Source of the DNA: Mucilaginibacter ginsenosidivorax
GTDB lineage: Bacteria > Bacteroidota > Bacteroidia > Sphingobacteriales > Sphingobacteriaceae
Direction: 5' to 3'
DNA length: 64,000 nt
Assembly (NCBI RefSeq): GCF_007971525.1
Contig: NZ_CP042437.1
Coordinates: 3,968,001-4,032,000 of the forward strand
Shown piece after piece: positions 50,699-59,835 of this stretch. The notes under the pieces were generated by a model. That model had not been told where the DNA came from. It was given only the letters and a program-made list of their open reading frames with translations, and ran no database searches. The position numbers and the translations under genes are program-made. The number at the start of each line of letters is the position of its first letter. Position 1 is the stretch's first letter.

Positions 50699-53476
50699 CT
50701 ATTTGCCAGCCACGGTAAAGGAGTACTTACCAGATCCCGCTTTAATGAGTGCTTTGCCGTTTTTAAATCCTAAAAGTTTTATATTTTTATTAATGGTGAT
50801 GCTTTTACCGCCTTCCCTAATTAAGCTGTTTTTTTTAGCCGGCAAATAAATTATTGCGTTGGCATTAACCGGGATGGTTGTGTTCATATAAAAAACAGCA
50901 GGTGTTTTTTTCCATTCGTTGCTAATATTACCATACGGAGATTGATAGTTTACTTTCACCTCGCTTACATCACCTACCGTTTCGGGACGAATGATAATAT
51001 GGCGGAAACCTATTGATCCTGTATCTGCCCTGATGCCTCCAAGGCCGCTATAAAACCATTCCATTAAGTGACCAAGCATAAAATGGTTATTGCTGGATAT
51101 ACGGTTGCCCTGCCACGATTCGGTAAGCGATGTTGCTCCCTGTGCAATCTGGTAACCATAACCCGGCACGTCTGAGCGGTTATTCATATCAAATATTACA
51201 TCAGAACGGCCTGCATCATCCAATACCCTCAATAAATAGCGGTAACCAATGTCGCCCGCAGTAATACCATTGTTATGATTACGGATATCCTGCACAAGGT
51301 TGGCAACTACTTTATTTTTATCTTGGGGATTGACCAGTCCCATATATACCGACATGGCATTGGCCGCCTGGCTGCCTGTACCGTATTGGCTTGTTTGTGT
51401 ATTAAAAAACGTTTTGTTGTATGAAGCTCTTACCTCGGCGCCCAATGCGGTATATTTTTGTTCGTCTTCGGGCTTATTTAGTATCCGGGCAATTTTTGAT
51501 AGCAGGGTTAAATCATAATAGTAAATGGCGGTGCTGGTTATTCCTGCAGGCGTTAATTGCGACGGCCCCAGATCCCCCGGACCTATATCATACCAATCGC
51601 CGAGGCCGAAGTACAGGATATGGCCCTTTGATTTTTTTTCAAGATAGGCCACATAATGCGTCATCATATCATAACTCTCGTTCAATATTTGTTTATCACC
51701 GTACCATTGGTAAACGTAATACGGCAAAATAATACCGTTGCTTCCCCATTCAGGCGAATCGCGAAAACCACCGTCAAACTGTACAAACTCTGGCGCTATG
51801 TCGGGTATTAAACCGTCTTTCGTTTGCGCGTTTATCATATCCTTTATCACTTTACGGCAAAGCGTGGCAATATCATAGTTATAGTGTATCGAACTGCCAA
51901 CCAGGTGTGCTTCTTCCAGCCACCCCAGCTTTTCGCGGTGAGGGCAGTCGGTAAATACACTGGCTGTGTTGCTTTTTATAGCCCAGTCAATCAGCTTAAA
52001 TATTTTATTGAACAATTCATTGGAGCAACTGAATGATCCGATTGTAGCAGCGCTGTTGCGGGTATGCAGGCTTTTAATTTCTACAATGGCGGGCAGCGCT
52101 GAACTTTCGGCTTGGTCTGCAGGCACCGCGCCCTCAACCTGAACGTAGCGGAAACCATAATACATAAACTGCGGATGCCATACCTCGGTACCCTGGCCGC
52201 TAAGCGTATAATTAAAGTAAACAGGGCTTCCAACAGGGGCCTGCATAACAAGGCCTTTGTCGTCCAAAAGCTCGGCAGGGGTAATTTTAACAACAGCCCC
52301 GCGCTTGCCTTTTACCATTATTTGCGGAATGGCCGATGCGTTTTGCCCCATATCATACACCCAAACACCTGGCTTGGGGTGCGTAATTTTTTTAACAGTA
52401 AACTGATCGAATATCTTTAACGGTTCCGCCGCCTGTGCTTCAAGTATCGGGGGGCCGGATACAACAACTGCCTTCCTGAACTGTGTATCGTTAAAGCCGG
52501 CTTTATCCCAACCTTTATTGTATAAGGTGGCGTTGTAATCTTCGCCACCGTAGATGCTTGAAAATGTAACCGGGCCGGGGGCTGCTTTCCAGCTTTCGTC
52601 GCTCACCATATTCTGGGTTGTACCGTCTTTGTATTCAATTAACGTACGGCATATCATTTTGGGATAGCCGTAGGCGCCTTTCAGTTTATGGTAGCGTTCG
52701 CCCGGGATGTAATAAAAACCATTCCCCAGCATTACCCCAAATGCATTATCGCCCTTTACCAGGTTTTTAGTAATGTCGAACGAAACGTATAAAGCATGTT
52801 TATCATATTGCGTCCATCCCGGATCTAAAAAGTGGTCGCCAACCTTTTTTCCATTGATGCTTAATTCAAACTGACCAAGTCCGATGATGAATATGGTCGC
52901 CTTTTTAATTTCCCTTTTTATATTAATTTCCTTGCGTAGTATGGGTAAAATGTCTTTGCCTTTATTCCACCTGCTGTCACCGGTATTCGCAATAGCAGGT
53001 ACCAGGCGCAATGAATCGGGAATGTTTTCATAAGCTATCCATTTTGCACCTTTCCAGTCGTCGGCTGTTAATAAGCCCATCTGCCATTGTGAAGGCTTGC
53101 TCCAGGCCGAAGGTTTACCGTGATTATCCCAAACCATTAGTTTCCAGTAATAAACCTTTGCAGCTATTAGTTTTTTGCCTGTAAAAATAACCTGGATAGA
53201 CTGATCAGACATGGTCTTCTTTGTGTCCCAAATGTTTCCATCGTTTTTCTGTAACAGCAACGGATCATCAGCAACTAATATGCGGTAAGCAGTTTGGTTA
53301 ACATTTTGTGCATTAGATAACAAAAGCCAACTAAGCTGCGGGTTTGGTGTATTTATGCCTACGGGTGTATCCCGATATTCGCACCGCAAAGCCGATACAG
53401 CGATTTGGGCAGATATTTTTAGCGATGCCAATAACAATAAACCACACACACCAATATTTTTAACACTCAGGATCAT
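50699..53476 (-). CDS. Secreted alpha-L-rhamnosidase (GH78)
   Basis: 925 residues with signal peptide (ILSVKNIGVCGLLLLASLKI, mature near SAQ). Layout of GH78: N-terminal fibronectin-like domain (LRCEYRDTPVGINTPNPQLS), beta-sandwich domains with FIIGLGQFELSINGKKVGDH, an alpha/alpha-barrel starting TDCPHREKLGWLEEAHLVGS, which contains the catalytic acid residues, and a C-terminal beta domain (RPETVGDVSEVKVNYQSPYG). It removes alpha-L-rhamnose from plant polysaccharides or glycosides. No SusC/D pair lies nearby. Confidence 0.95.
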   Translation of the reverse strand: MILSVKNIGVCGLLLLASLKISAQIAVSALRCEYRDTPVGINTPNPQLSWLLLSNAQNVNQTAYRILVADDPLLLQKNDGNIWDTKKTMSDQSIQVIFTGKKLIAAKVYYWKLMVWDNHGKPSAWSKPSQWQMGLLTADDWKGAKWIAYENIPDSLRLVPAIANTGDSRWNKGKDILPILRKEINIKREIKKATIFIIGLGQFELSINGKKVGDHFLDPGWTQYDKHALYVSFDITKNLVKGDNAFGVMLGNGFYYIPGERYHKLKGAYGYPKMICRTLIEYKDGTTQNMVSDESWKAAPGPVTFSSIYGGEDYNATLYNKGWDKAGFNDTQFRKAVVVSGPPILEAQAAEPLKIFDQFTVKKITHPKPGVWVYDMGQNASAIPQIMVKGKRGAVVKITPAELLDDKGLVMQAPVGSPVYFNYTLSGQGTEVWHPQFMYYGFRYVQVEGAVPADQAESSALPAIVEIKSLHTRNSAATIGSFSCSNELFNKIFKLIDWAIKSNTASVFTDCPHREKLGWLEEAHLVGSSIHYNYDIATLCRKVIKDMINAQTKDGLIPDIAPEFVQFDGGFRDSPEWGSNGIILPYYVYQWYGDKQILNESYDMMTHYVAYLEKKSKGHILYFGLGDWYDIGPGDLGPSQLTPAGITSTAIYYYDLTLLSKIARILNKPEDEQKYTALGAEVRASYNKTFFNTQTSQYGTGSQAANAMSVYMGLVNPQDKNKVVANLVQDIRNHNNGITAGDIGYRYLLRVLDDAGRSDVIFDMNNRSDVPGYGYQIAQGATSLTESWQGNRISSNNHFMLGHLMEWFYSGLGGIRADTGSIGFRHIIIRPETVGDVSEVKVNYQSPYGNISNEWKKTPAVFYMNTTIPVNANAIIYLPAKKNSLIREGGKSITINKNIKLLGFKNGKALIKAGSGKYSFTVAGK

Positions 53477-53626
53477 ATGCGTATTTTTTATAACAAAATT
53501 AAAATTATTCGCTGGTAATAGTTATCGGGTCAAGTAATCCTGATGGTATTATAACAAGAGAGACCCTGCGGGAACGGAGAAACAGCAATAGGAAAATTTT
53601 ACAGTTTAGCCATGGAGTGTTTCCAA

Positions 53627-54958
53627 CTATTTATCCCTGGTAAACAAATAGGTTTCACCATTTTGAAAGTAATAAAAACTGTGCTTAACGGTATCAAACC
53701 GAAGTGAAACCCCTGCCAAATCCAGTACGAATTTATCGTTACCCCTGGCCTCGAGCGGATAGGCGCTTTGGCCGGTGGCTTGCCCTATCAGCGTTGTTTT
53801 GTTTTTAGTAATAGCTATTTTTAGGGGCATTTTAACGCTGGAGTAATTGCCGAGGTACTTATCCAGATCGGCACTTTTAAGCTCAACGCTCTTAAATTCG
53901 GGCATTGCAAAGGGCTTATTATAATAAATGCTCAAAGCATCCGCGACAATCTCATTAGTAGGATACCGGATACCGTTGGCTATGTAAGCCACCGACAGCT
54001 TATCGGCCGGGTAATAAATAAGCTGACTCAAAAATCCGTCGATACCGCCACTATGGCCATAACCTGTTTTATCATCAAAGGGAAAAATAAACATCGCCAT
54101 ACCAAAATTATCCTTCATCAGTTTCATGTGCTCCAAATTTGTGTTGCTGATGAGTTTGCCGGCAAAAAGTGCGTCGATAAAGTGAACCAGGTCGGTAGGT
54201 GAAGCTACAATGGCTCCTGCGCCGCCCGGAATACTCATGTCTGTTTCGGGCACCTGGCTCCATCCAGAGATGTAGTTATAGGAATAAGCTTCATCATTTA
54301 ACGAATCGGTTTTAGTGCCATAATAAGTATCTTCCAATCCTATTTTGGTTGTAATGCGTTCCTTCAGTTCTTCGGGATAGCTTTTACCAGTAATTTTTTC
54401 GATGATATAACCCAGCAGTACAAAATTTGTATTGCTATACGCGGCTTTAATGCCGGGCTCAAAATCGGCTTTCTGCTTTGCAAAAATGGCTGTCATTTCC
54501 GCTTCAGATTTCGGCTTGCCCATATAGTTAAGATAACCCGAATCAGCGGTGAAATTATGAAGCCCGCTGTGGTGGCTCAGCATTTGGGCAATAGTAATCT
54601 TGCCTGCATTGGGTAATTGCGGGTAATACTTAGCCAATGTAGTAGTTAGCGTAAGCTTACCCTCTTCAATAAGCTGAAAAATCATAACAGCGGTGAACAT
54701 CTTGGTGATAGACCCCACCCTGTATTTGGTATGAACATTTGCCGGCGTTTTAATAGTGCCATTTATTCGGCTGTAGCCAAAAGCCTTTTGGTAAACAATC
54801 GTTCCGTTATCTGCTATCGCGATGCTACCCATATTCTGCTCATGCGCATTCAGCGTAACCAGTAAGGTGTCTAACCTGGGTTTATTAAAACTATGTTTAT
54901 GGCAGCCCGATAGCAAGGCCAATATTGGCAATAAAATAAAAAGCAGTTTTCGGATCAT
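53627..54958 (-). CDS. Serine hydrolase lipoprotein, beta-lactamase/class C-like
   Basis: 443 residues. Lipoprotein signal with Cys19 (ILLPILALLSGC). The serine-hydrolase triad: Ser83-x-x-Lys86 in VGSITKMF, a YSN motif in AAYSNTNFVLLGYI, and HSG in GYGHSGGIDGFL. Periplasmic or surface anchored. Such proteins include esterases and peptidases as well as beta-lactamases; no evidence for antibiotic hydrolysis. The C-terminal 100 residues form a small domain of the kind often seen in these proteins. Confidence 0.88.
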   Translation of the reverse strand: MIRKLLFILLPILALLSGCHKHSFNKPRLDTLLVTLNAHEQNMGSIAIADNGTIVYQKAFGYSRINGTIKTPANVHTKYRVGSITKMFTAVMIFQLIEEGKLTLTTTLAKYYPQLPNAGKITIAQMLSHHSGLHNFTADSGYLNYMGKPKSEAEMTAIFAKQKADFEPGIKAAYSNTNFVLLGYIIEKITGKSYPEELKERITTKIGLEDTYYGTKTDSLNDEAYSYNYISGWSQVPETDMSIPGGAGAIVASPTDLVHFIDALFAGKLISNTNLEHMKLMKDNFGMAMFIFPFDDKTGYGHSGGIDGFLSQLIYYPADKLSVAYIANGIRYPTNEIVADALSIYYNKPFAMPEFKSVELKSADLDKYLGNYSSVKMPLKIAITKNKTTLIGQATGQSAYPLEARGNDKFVLDLAGVSLRFDTVKHSFYYFQNGETYLFTRDK

Positions 54959-55488
54959 TTTTGCAATAGTTCAGGTGACAAAAGCAATAACGTTTGTTGT
55001 GCAACTGTATTGCGTGGCGGTTTGTTTAAACAGGTGATTGCTTTAAATGCCCTTGTTGAAAGGTATACGTCATGCTAAAACGGATTAGCAAATGTATTAA
55101 TGGTTTAATAATACCCATGCTAATAAGTAAACCTTATGCTAAAACGATTTTAGCCTTCGCCAATAGCATGCCCTTAGTTTATGTTCGATATTGACGTATA
55201 CCGGCCCGCGCCCGATGCCAGGTGCCAGCGTCTGGCCCGGCCAGCTTTCTGACGGGCTTTTGCCCTGCGGGAGCAGTCTGCAAATTCCTTCGCATCATAG
55301 GCATCGGACCTATAGGGCGTACCCTTTTCGGGGAATAGGGCGGGTTGGTTCCTTCATTTTTATTTCATACTGTATATCAAAAAAACATATACCTTAGTTG
55401 TGCATTTTAAACCTTAGTTAAGCAAAATTTGAGGCCATTTTCGTAACAATTACGCGGCCTGCTTGTCAATATATAAATACATTTTACA
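54959..55488. other. Intergenic region before the Ter cluster, with GC-rich segment
   Basis: 530 bases with no protein gene recognised. ATGCTAAAACG occurs twice (55072-55082, 55136-55146). The stretch 55199-55350 is visibly richer in G+C than its surroundings and has several possible stems: CCGATGCC/GGCATCGG (55212-55219 with 55300-55307), GGGC-TTTT-GCCC at 55254-55265, and CCAG-CGT-CTGG near 55226. It could be a structured leader, an RNA gene or a repeat. An A+T-rich part just upstream of 55489 likely holds a promoter. Confidence 0.45.
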
Positions 55489-56064
55489 ATGGCTATTAAT
55501 CTTCAAAAAGGACAAAAAATAGATATCGGACTGTCGAAAATGACAGTTGGTTTGGGCTGGAACCCAAATGAAGGCACAGGTTATGATTTCGACCTGGACG
55601 TATCGGCTATCATGATAGATGGCAACAGGTTTGTACCTGAAGACGAATTTTTCGTTTTTTATAACAACGTAGATTCGCCTGACGGCGCTGTTCATCACAC
55701 CGGCGACGATCCTTCGGGCGGCAACAGCGATGGCGGCGATGATGAATCTATCAATATTGATTTAACTAAAGTTGATGGTAAAATACAGGAGATATTGTTT
55801 GTGGTAACCATTCACGAAGCACAGCCCCGCAGGCAAAACTTTGGCCAGGTGCGCGATTCATACATTCGCATTATTGATGAGCAAACCGGCAGCGAAGTTT
55901 GCAAATATGAGTTGGGCGAAGATTTTTCTATCGAAACAGCTATTGAGTTTGGCCGTTTATACCGCCGTAACGGCGCCTGGAAGTTTGAGGCATCGGGCGT
56001 GGGTTACAAGGAGGATCTTGCCTTCTTTTTAAGCAAGTATTTTAAGGGGCAAATTATTAAATAA
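55489..56064 (+). CDS. TerD-family protein 1
   Basis: 191 residues. TerD fold motifs: VGLGWNPNEGTGYDFDLDVS, FVFYNNVDSPDGAVHHTGDD, VTIHEAQPRRQNFGQVRDSY, EDFSIETAIEFGRLYRRNG. Acidic FDLD and DDES residues supply calcium sites known from the family. TerD proteins belong to the Ter stress system (tellurite, phage, oxidative). First gene of the cluster. The MAINLQKGQ start is shared by all four TerD paralogues in this window. Confidence 0.94.
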   Translation: MAINLQKGQKIDIGLSKMTVGLGWNPNEGTGYDFDLDVSAIMIDGNRFVPEDEFFVFYNNVDSPDGAVHHTGDDPSGGNSDGGDDESINIDLTKVDGKIQEILFVVTIHEAQPRRQNFGQVRDSYIRIIDEQTGSEVCKYELGEDFSIETAIEFGRLYRRNGAWKFEASGVGYKEDLAFFLSKYFKGQIIK

Positions 56065-56129
56065 CAAGGGGCGTCCCCACCCAACCCTCCCCGGAAGGGG
56101 GCTGGCTTTTATTGATTAACAATATTATT

Positions 56130-56804
56130 ATGGCAATTAATCTGGTTAAAGGTCAAACAATTGATCTTCGTAAAAATGATAAGGGCGAAAGCTTCGACCT
56201 GTCGTCGGTGACCATTGGCTTAGGCTGGGATGTAAGGCAAAGCCGCGGTGGCGGCGGTTTTTTGGGCAAACTATTTGGCGGCGGCGGTGAAGAAGTGGAG
56301 TATGACCTGGATGCTATAGCTTTCCTGCTGGATAAAAACGGCCATGTGGCCAACAGGGGCCGCACGTTTCAAAAACCCAACGGCAACAAAATAAATTTAT
56401 ATGAGGGCGATGTGGTTTATTTTAACTCCATGCGCCATCCATCAAACCATATCTGGCTTACGGGCGATAACCGTACAGGCGCTGGCGCTGGCGATGATGA
56501 GCAAATCATCGTGAAACTGGATGCGCTGGATCCGAAATACGATCGCATCCTGTTTATTGTAGCCATATACCAGGGCCAAAGGAAAAATCAGCATTTTGGC
56601 ATGGTCGAGAATGCCTTTATCCGCGCTGTTGACAACCATGGCAAAGAGATAGCCAAATTCAGCCTGTCGGGCGATGCCACCTACAACGGTATGTGCTCCA
56701 TGAAATTTGCCGAGGTATACCGTAAAGACGGAACCTGGAAATTCCGCGCCATTGGCGAACCATTTGCAACGGATAATTTTTTGGAACTACTTAAACAGTA
56801 TTGA
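56130..56804 (+). CDS. TerD-family protein 2, with Gly-rich insert
   Basis: 224 residues from the ATG at 56130 (an upstream TTG in frame is unlikely). It keeps the TerD plan (LGWDVRQ, YDLDAIAFLLDKNG, NHIWLTGDNRTGAGAGDDEQ, FGMVENAFIRAVD) but has an inserted Gly-rich loop, SRGGGGFLGKLFGGGGEE, before the calcium-binding strand. It resembles the TerX/TerZ-like branch. Likely same complex or membrane-stress role as the others. The gap before it carries a short palindromic repeat (CCTCCCCGGAAGGGGG). Confidence 0.88.
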   Translation: MAINLVKGQTIDLRKNDKGESFDLSSVTIGLGWDVRQSRGGGGFLGKLFGGGGEEVEYDLDAIAFLLDKNGHVANRGRTFQKPNGNKINLYEGDVVYFNSMRHPSNHIWLTGDNRTGAGAGDDEQIIVKLDALDPKYDRILFIVAIYQGQRKNQHFGMVENAFIRAVDNHGKEIAKFSLSGDATYNGMCSMKFAEVYRKDGTWKFRAIGEPFATDNFLELLKQY

Positions 56805-56808
56805 ATTG

Positions 56809-56988
56809 GGTTGTACGTTGTAAGTTATACGTTGTACGTGCCTGTTTGGTAAAAAAACGTGTAGCTTACAACATATCGCGTACAACCTATATTTATAATG
56901 GCTAACAATATTGAAAATTTTGTTGTACATCTATATTTGCTAATTAGGCAAAACGTATAACTTACAACGTATCACGTACAACCTACAC
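56809..56988. repeat. Three copies of a GTTGTAC/GTTGTAAG repeat
   Basis: Copy A at 56809-56840 (GGTTGTACGTTGTAAGTTAT), copies B and C inverted at 56858-56890 and 56954-56988; both read on the minus strand as GGTTGTACG(C/T)GATA(C/T)GTTG and then TAAG. They fill the gap between TerD 2 and the HAD gene and could form alternative hairpins, perhaps separating two transcripts. Confidence 0.6.
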
Positions 56989-56996
56989 GGCCTGCA

Positions 56997-57689
56997 ATGT
57001 ACCAACACTACTCCTTCGATCTTTGGCTTACGCTGATCAAATCAAATCCATATTTTAAAATAGAGCGTACCAAAATCTTTCACCGGGATTTTAATCCTGC
57101 AGGTAAAAGCATCGACGAGGTGGCCAGGGCTTTCAGGCAGGTGGATTTGATGTGCAACGCGGTGAATGAAAACACAGGCAAAAACATTGATGCCGATGAG
57201 ATGTACCTGATGGTGATTAGCCTGATTAATGACAATCAGCTCAGCTTATCAGATATTGATACCGGCAAACTGTACCAGGATATGGAGAAGCTGTTGTTTT
57301 ACTACTTGCCGCTGGTATACTCGCCTGTAACAATTTCCACGTTGCAGCATCTAAAAGATAAAACAGGTAGTACCTTTAGTTTGTTAAGCAATACCGGTTT
57401 TATAAAGGGGGCAACCTTAAGAAAGGTACTGGTGGAATTAAAGATGAGCAATTACTTTGATTTTCAACTGTACTCAGACGAGGTGGGGATGTCGAAGCCA
57501 AACCCGGCCTTGTTTAATTTAATGCTGCAAAACATCAAACAGGTTAACACCCATAAGGATATCAATTTAACTGATATTATACATATAGGCGATAACCCTA
57601 AAGCTGATATTGACGGTGCACTTGCGGCCGGTATAAAAAGTTTGCTTATCAATTCAAACAACCAATCTATTTTAGCCTTATTAAGCTAA
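56997..57689 (+). CDS. HAD-superfamily hydrolase of the Ter cluster
   Basis: 230 residues. Motif I YSFDLWLTL has the nucleophile Asp8, but Trp stands where most HAD phosphatases have the second Asp. Motif II LLSNTGF and motif III/IV (MSKPNPALF, IIHIGDNPKADIDGALAAGI) are present. A large cap lies at about 20-110. Its last base is the first base of the phosphoribosyltransferase ATG, so they are coupled. The missing acid/base suggests a slow or different reaction; the same substitution type is known in dehalogenase-like groups. Confidence 0.82.
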   Translation: MYQHYSFDLWLTLIKSNPYFKIERTKIFHRDFNPAGKSIDEVARAFRQVDLMCNAVNENTGKNIDADEMYLMVISLINDNQLSLSDIDTGKLYQDMEKLLFYYLPLVYSPVTISTLQHLKDKTGSTFSLLSNTGFIKGATLRKVLVELKMSNYFDFQLYSDEVGMSKPNPALFNLMLQNIKQVNTHKDINLTDIIHIGDNPKADIDGALAAGIKSLLINSNNQSILALLS

Positions 57690-58534
57690 TGAACGCTACC
57701 TACTCATTACATCATGTTGATAACGATAGCAGCTTCGGCTTTTGCCCGGATAGCTACAGCCGTTTCAAATTTGGGGATGAAGCCGTAGCCCGGAAATTTG
57801 GCTGCGCTTTAGCGGATGGTTTTATTGGGCATATTTTATCAAAACAACCCATCACGCAGCAAATTGTGGTGATATCAAGCCCTTACTCGTTTATCCCAAC
57901 AGCTACCTTTGCCATGAAAACATGGTTTGTATACGGCCTTAACCGCTGGCTGGCACAACACGGATACGCAGTAGTGCAGGAAACCAAGGTACACCGCACC
58001 ATTACGTATAAGGAAGATTATGGCGAACTGAACGCCGAGCAAAGAATGAACCTGATAGGGAACGACTCATTCCATATCGACAAGGATTTTTTGACCGGTA
58101 AAACGCTGATATTTTTAGATGATATTAAAATAACCGGCAGCCACGAGCGCATGATCATGAAGATGGTGGATGCATACGGCCTGAGCAATGATATTTATAT
58201 GCTGTACTTTGCCGAGCTGGTGAATAAAACCATCCACCCCAACATCGAGAACTTTTTAAACTATCACCAGGTAAAAACTATTTTCGACCTGGAGCCCATT
58301 ATACAAAGCGGCAACTTTGCTATTAATACCCGGATAGTTAAATATATATTGAATTACAATCCCGATTGCTTTAGTATTTTTATACAAAACCAAACAATGG
58401 ATTTTGTAAACTTGCTATATGATATGGCTTTGGGCAATGGCTACCATACTATTGATGCCTATGCCCAAAACCTTAACTTTATTACCAAAAACCTATTTAT
58501 AAACAATAAAAATCTGATTAAACATGGCAATTAA
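57689..58534 (+). CDS. Phosphoribosyltransferase-like protein of the Ter cluster
   Basis: 281 residues. The PRPP-binding loop is in TLIFLDDIKITGSHERMIMK (Asp144, Asp145, Thr149-Gly150), matching the type-I PRTase signature. The N-terminal part has VVISSPYSFIPTATFAMKTW, and a helical tail follows. Ter-linked PRTases are proposed to make a nucleotide-like metabolite, usually with HAD and ATP-grasp partners; the HAD gene is directly upstream, but no ATP-grasp gene is seen in the window. It overlaps TerD 3 by 11 bases. Confidence 0.83.
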   Translation: MNATYSLHHVDNDSSFGFCPDSYSRFKFGDEAVARKFGCALADGFIGHILSKQPITQQIVVISSPYSFIPTATFAMKTWFVYGLNRWLAQHGYAVVQETKVHRTITYKEDYGELNAEQRMNLIGNDSFHIDKDFLTGKTLIFLDDIKITGSHERMIMKMVDAYGLSNDIYMLYFAELVNKTIHPNIENFLNYHQVKTIFDLEPIIQSGNFAINTRIVKYILNYNPDCFSIFIQNQTMDFVNLLYDMALGNGYHTIDAYAQNLNFITKNLFINNKNLIKHGN

Positions 58535-59078
58535 TTTGCAAAAAGGCCAGCGCGAAAGCATCCACGCCCCCAAATTTACTATAGGGCTGGGCTGGGATAC
58601 CAATAGCTCATCAACAGGCAGCGCGTTCGATTTAGACGCATCTGTTTTTATTTTGGGCGACAATAAACGATTACTGGCCGACGAATATTTTGTGTTTTAT
58701 AACAACCTGGTATCCCCGGATGGCGCGGTTGAGCATACCGGCGATAACCTTACCGGCGCGGGCGATGGCGATGACGAGCAGGTAAAGGTCGATCTGTCTA
58801 AAATTTCCCCGCAGGTATCTGAAATTTGTATAGTAGTAACCATCCATGAGGCCGAAGCACGCAGGCAAAACTTTGGCCAGGTGCGCAACTCATTCATCAG
58901 GATATTTGATGCCGAAACAGGTGCCGATATTTTGAAATATGAGCTGGAAGAAGATTTCTCGATAGAAACCGCTGTTGAGTTTGGCCGTATTTACAAAAAA
59001 GATAATAACTGGAAATTTGAAGCTGTTGGCGTTGGTATGAAAGGTGGCCTGCAGGATTATTTAAACAAATATCAATAA
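58524..59078 (+). CDS. TerD-family protein 3
   Basis: 184 residues, overlapping the PRTase gene by 11 bases. GLGWDTNSSSTGSAFDLDAS, FVFYNNLVSPDGAVEHTGDN, GDGDDEQVKVDL and VTIHEAEARRQNFGQVRNSF are all in place. Very close to TerD 1 in sequence, so a recent duplication is likely. Calcium-binding acidic residues conserved. Confidence 0.94.
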   Translation: MAINLQKGQRESIHAPKFTIGLGWDTNSSSTGSAFDLDASVFILGDNKRLLADEYFVFYNNLVSPDGAVEHTGDNLTGAGDGDDEQVKVDLSKISPQVSEICIVVTIHEAEARRQNFGQVRNSFIRIFDAETGADILKYELEEDFSIETAVEFGRIYKKDNNWKFEAVGVGMKGGLQDYLNKYQ

Positions 59079-59083
59079 CGGCT

Positions 59084-59698
59084 ATGGCAATTAATCTTCA
59101 AAAGGGACAACGCATCAGCCTCGAAAAAAGTAACGGCAGCAAATTACAAAGTGTTTGCGTGGGTATTAACTGGGGAGCCATTGAAAAAAAAGGCCTTTTT
59201 GGCTTTGGCGTAACCAAAGAAGCGGTTGATCTTGACGCCAGTTGCGCTTTGTTTGACGAAAGCAAACGCCTGGTAGATGTGATCTATTTCGGCAATTTAA
59301 AATCAAAAGATGGCTCGGTAAAACATAGCGGCGACGACCTTACCGGCGATTTAAACGGCAACGACGGTATTGACAATGAAGTAATTACTGTAAACCTTCC
59401 GGGTTTGCCTGCATCGGTAGCCTATGTAGCATTTATGCTGAACAGCTTTCGCGGACAGGATTTTGGTACTATTCCTTTCGCCTCCATCCGCATTTATGAA
59501 GGTACACCAACCCGTGTAAACGAAGTGTTTGCTACCTATGATATTGCACACAGTAAAGATTTTGCGGGCCACGTTGCCATGGTTATGGGCGTTTTTTACA
59601 AAAAGAACGGCGAATGGAAATTTAATGCCATTGGCGAACCAACCCGCGACCGCAAACTGGAAGAAACCGTTAAAACAGTTACCAATAATTATTTATAG
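59084..59698 (+). CDS. TerD-family protein 4
   Basis: 204 residues, 5 bases after TerD 3. More divergent: VGINWGAIEKKGLFGFGVTK replaces the GLGWD start, then AVDLDASCALFDE, KHSGDDLTGDLNGNDGIDNE and FGTIPFASIRIYEG. It is like the TerZ/TerX group with an extended loop. Probably part of the same complex. Confidence 0.92.
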   Translation: MAINLQKGQRISLEKSNGSKLQSVCVGINWGAIEKKGLFGFGVTKEAVDLDASCALFDESKRLVDVIYFGNLKSKDGSVKHSGDDLTGDLNGNDGIDNEVITVNLPGLPASVAYVAFMLNSFRGQDFGTIPFASIRIYEGTPTRVNEVFATYDIAHSKDFAGHVAMVMGVFYKKNGEWKFNAIGEPTRDRKLEETVKTVTNNYL

Positions 59699-59705
59699 TG
59701 AGTTG

Positions 59706-59801
59706 GTGAGTGGTGAATAGTGAGCAGTGAATGGTAAGTATAGAAGCATATCAACACTAACTAACTAACTAACTACACACAACTGACCATTCACCACTCA
59801 C
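59706..59801. repeat. GTGAGTGGTGAAT inverted repeat with CTAA run
   Basis: 13-base perfect arms GTGAGTGGTGAAT (59706-59718) and ATTCACCACTCAC (59789-59801), with a (CTAA)4 tract at 59757-59775 in the middle. It fills the gap before telA. A weaker version of the GTGAATGGTGAATAG text appears near 10260. Confidence 0.6.
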
Positions 59802-59835
59802 GACTGACCAAAATCACCATTAAAAACGCAAGAAA

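Noticed and set aside
53627..54958. Calling the serine hydrolase a beta-lactamase resistance gene
   Set aside because: SxxK, YSN and HSG motifs are shared by esterases and peptidases; nothing points to antibiotic hydrolysis.
59757..59775. (CTAA)4 tract as a phase-variation switch
   Set aside because: It is in non-coding repeat DNA, four bases per unit with few copies, 60 bases before telA; no sign that length would alter translation.
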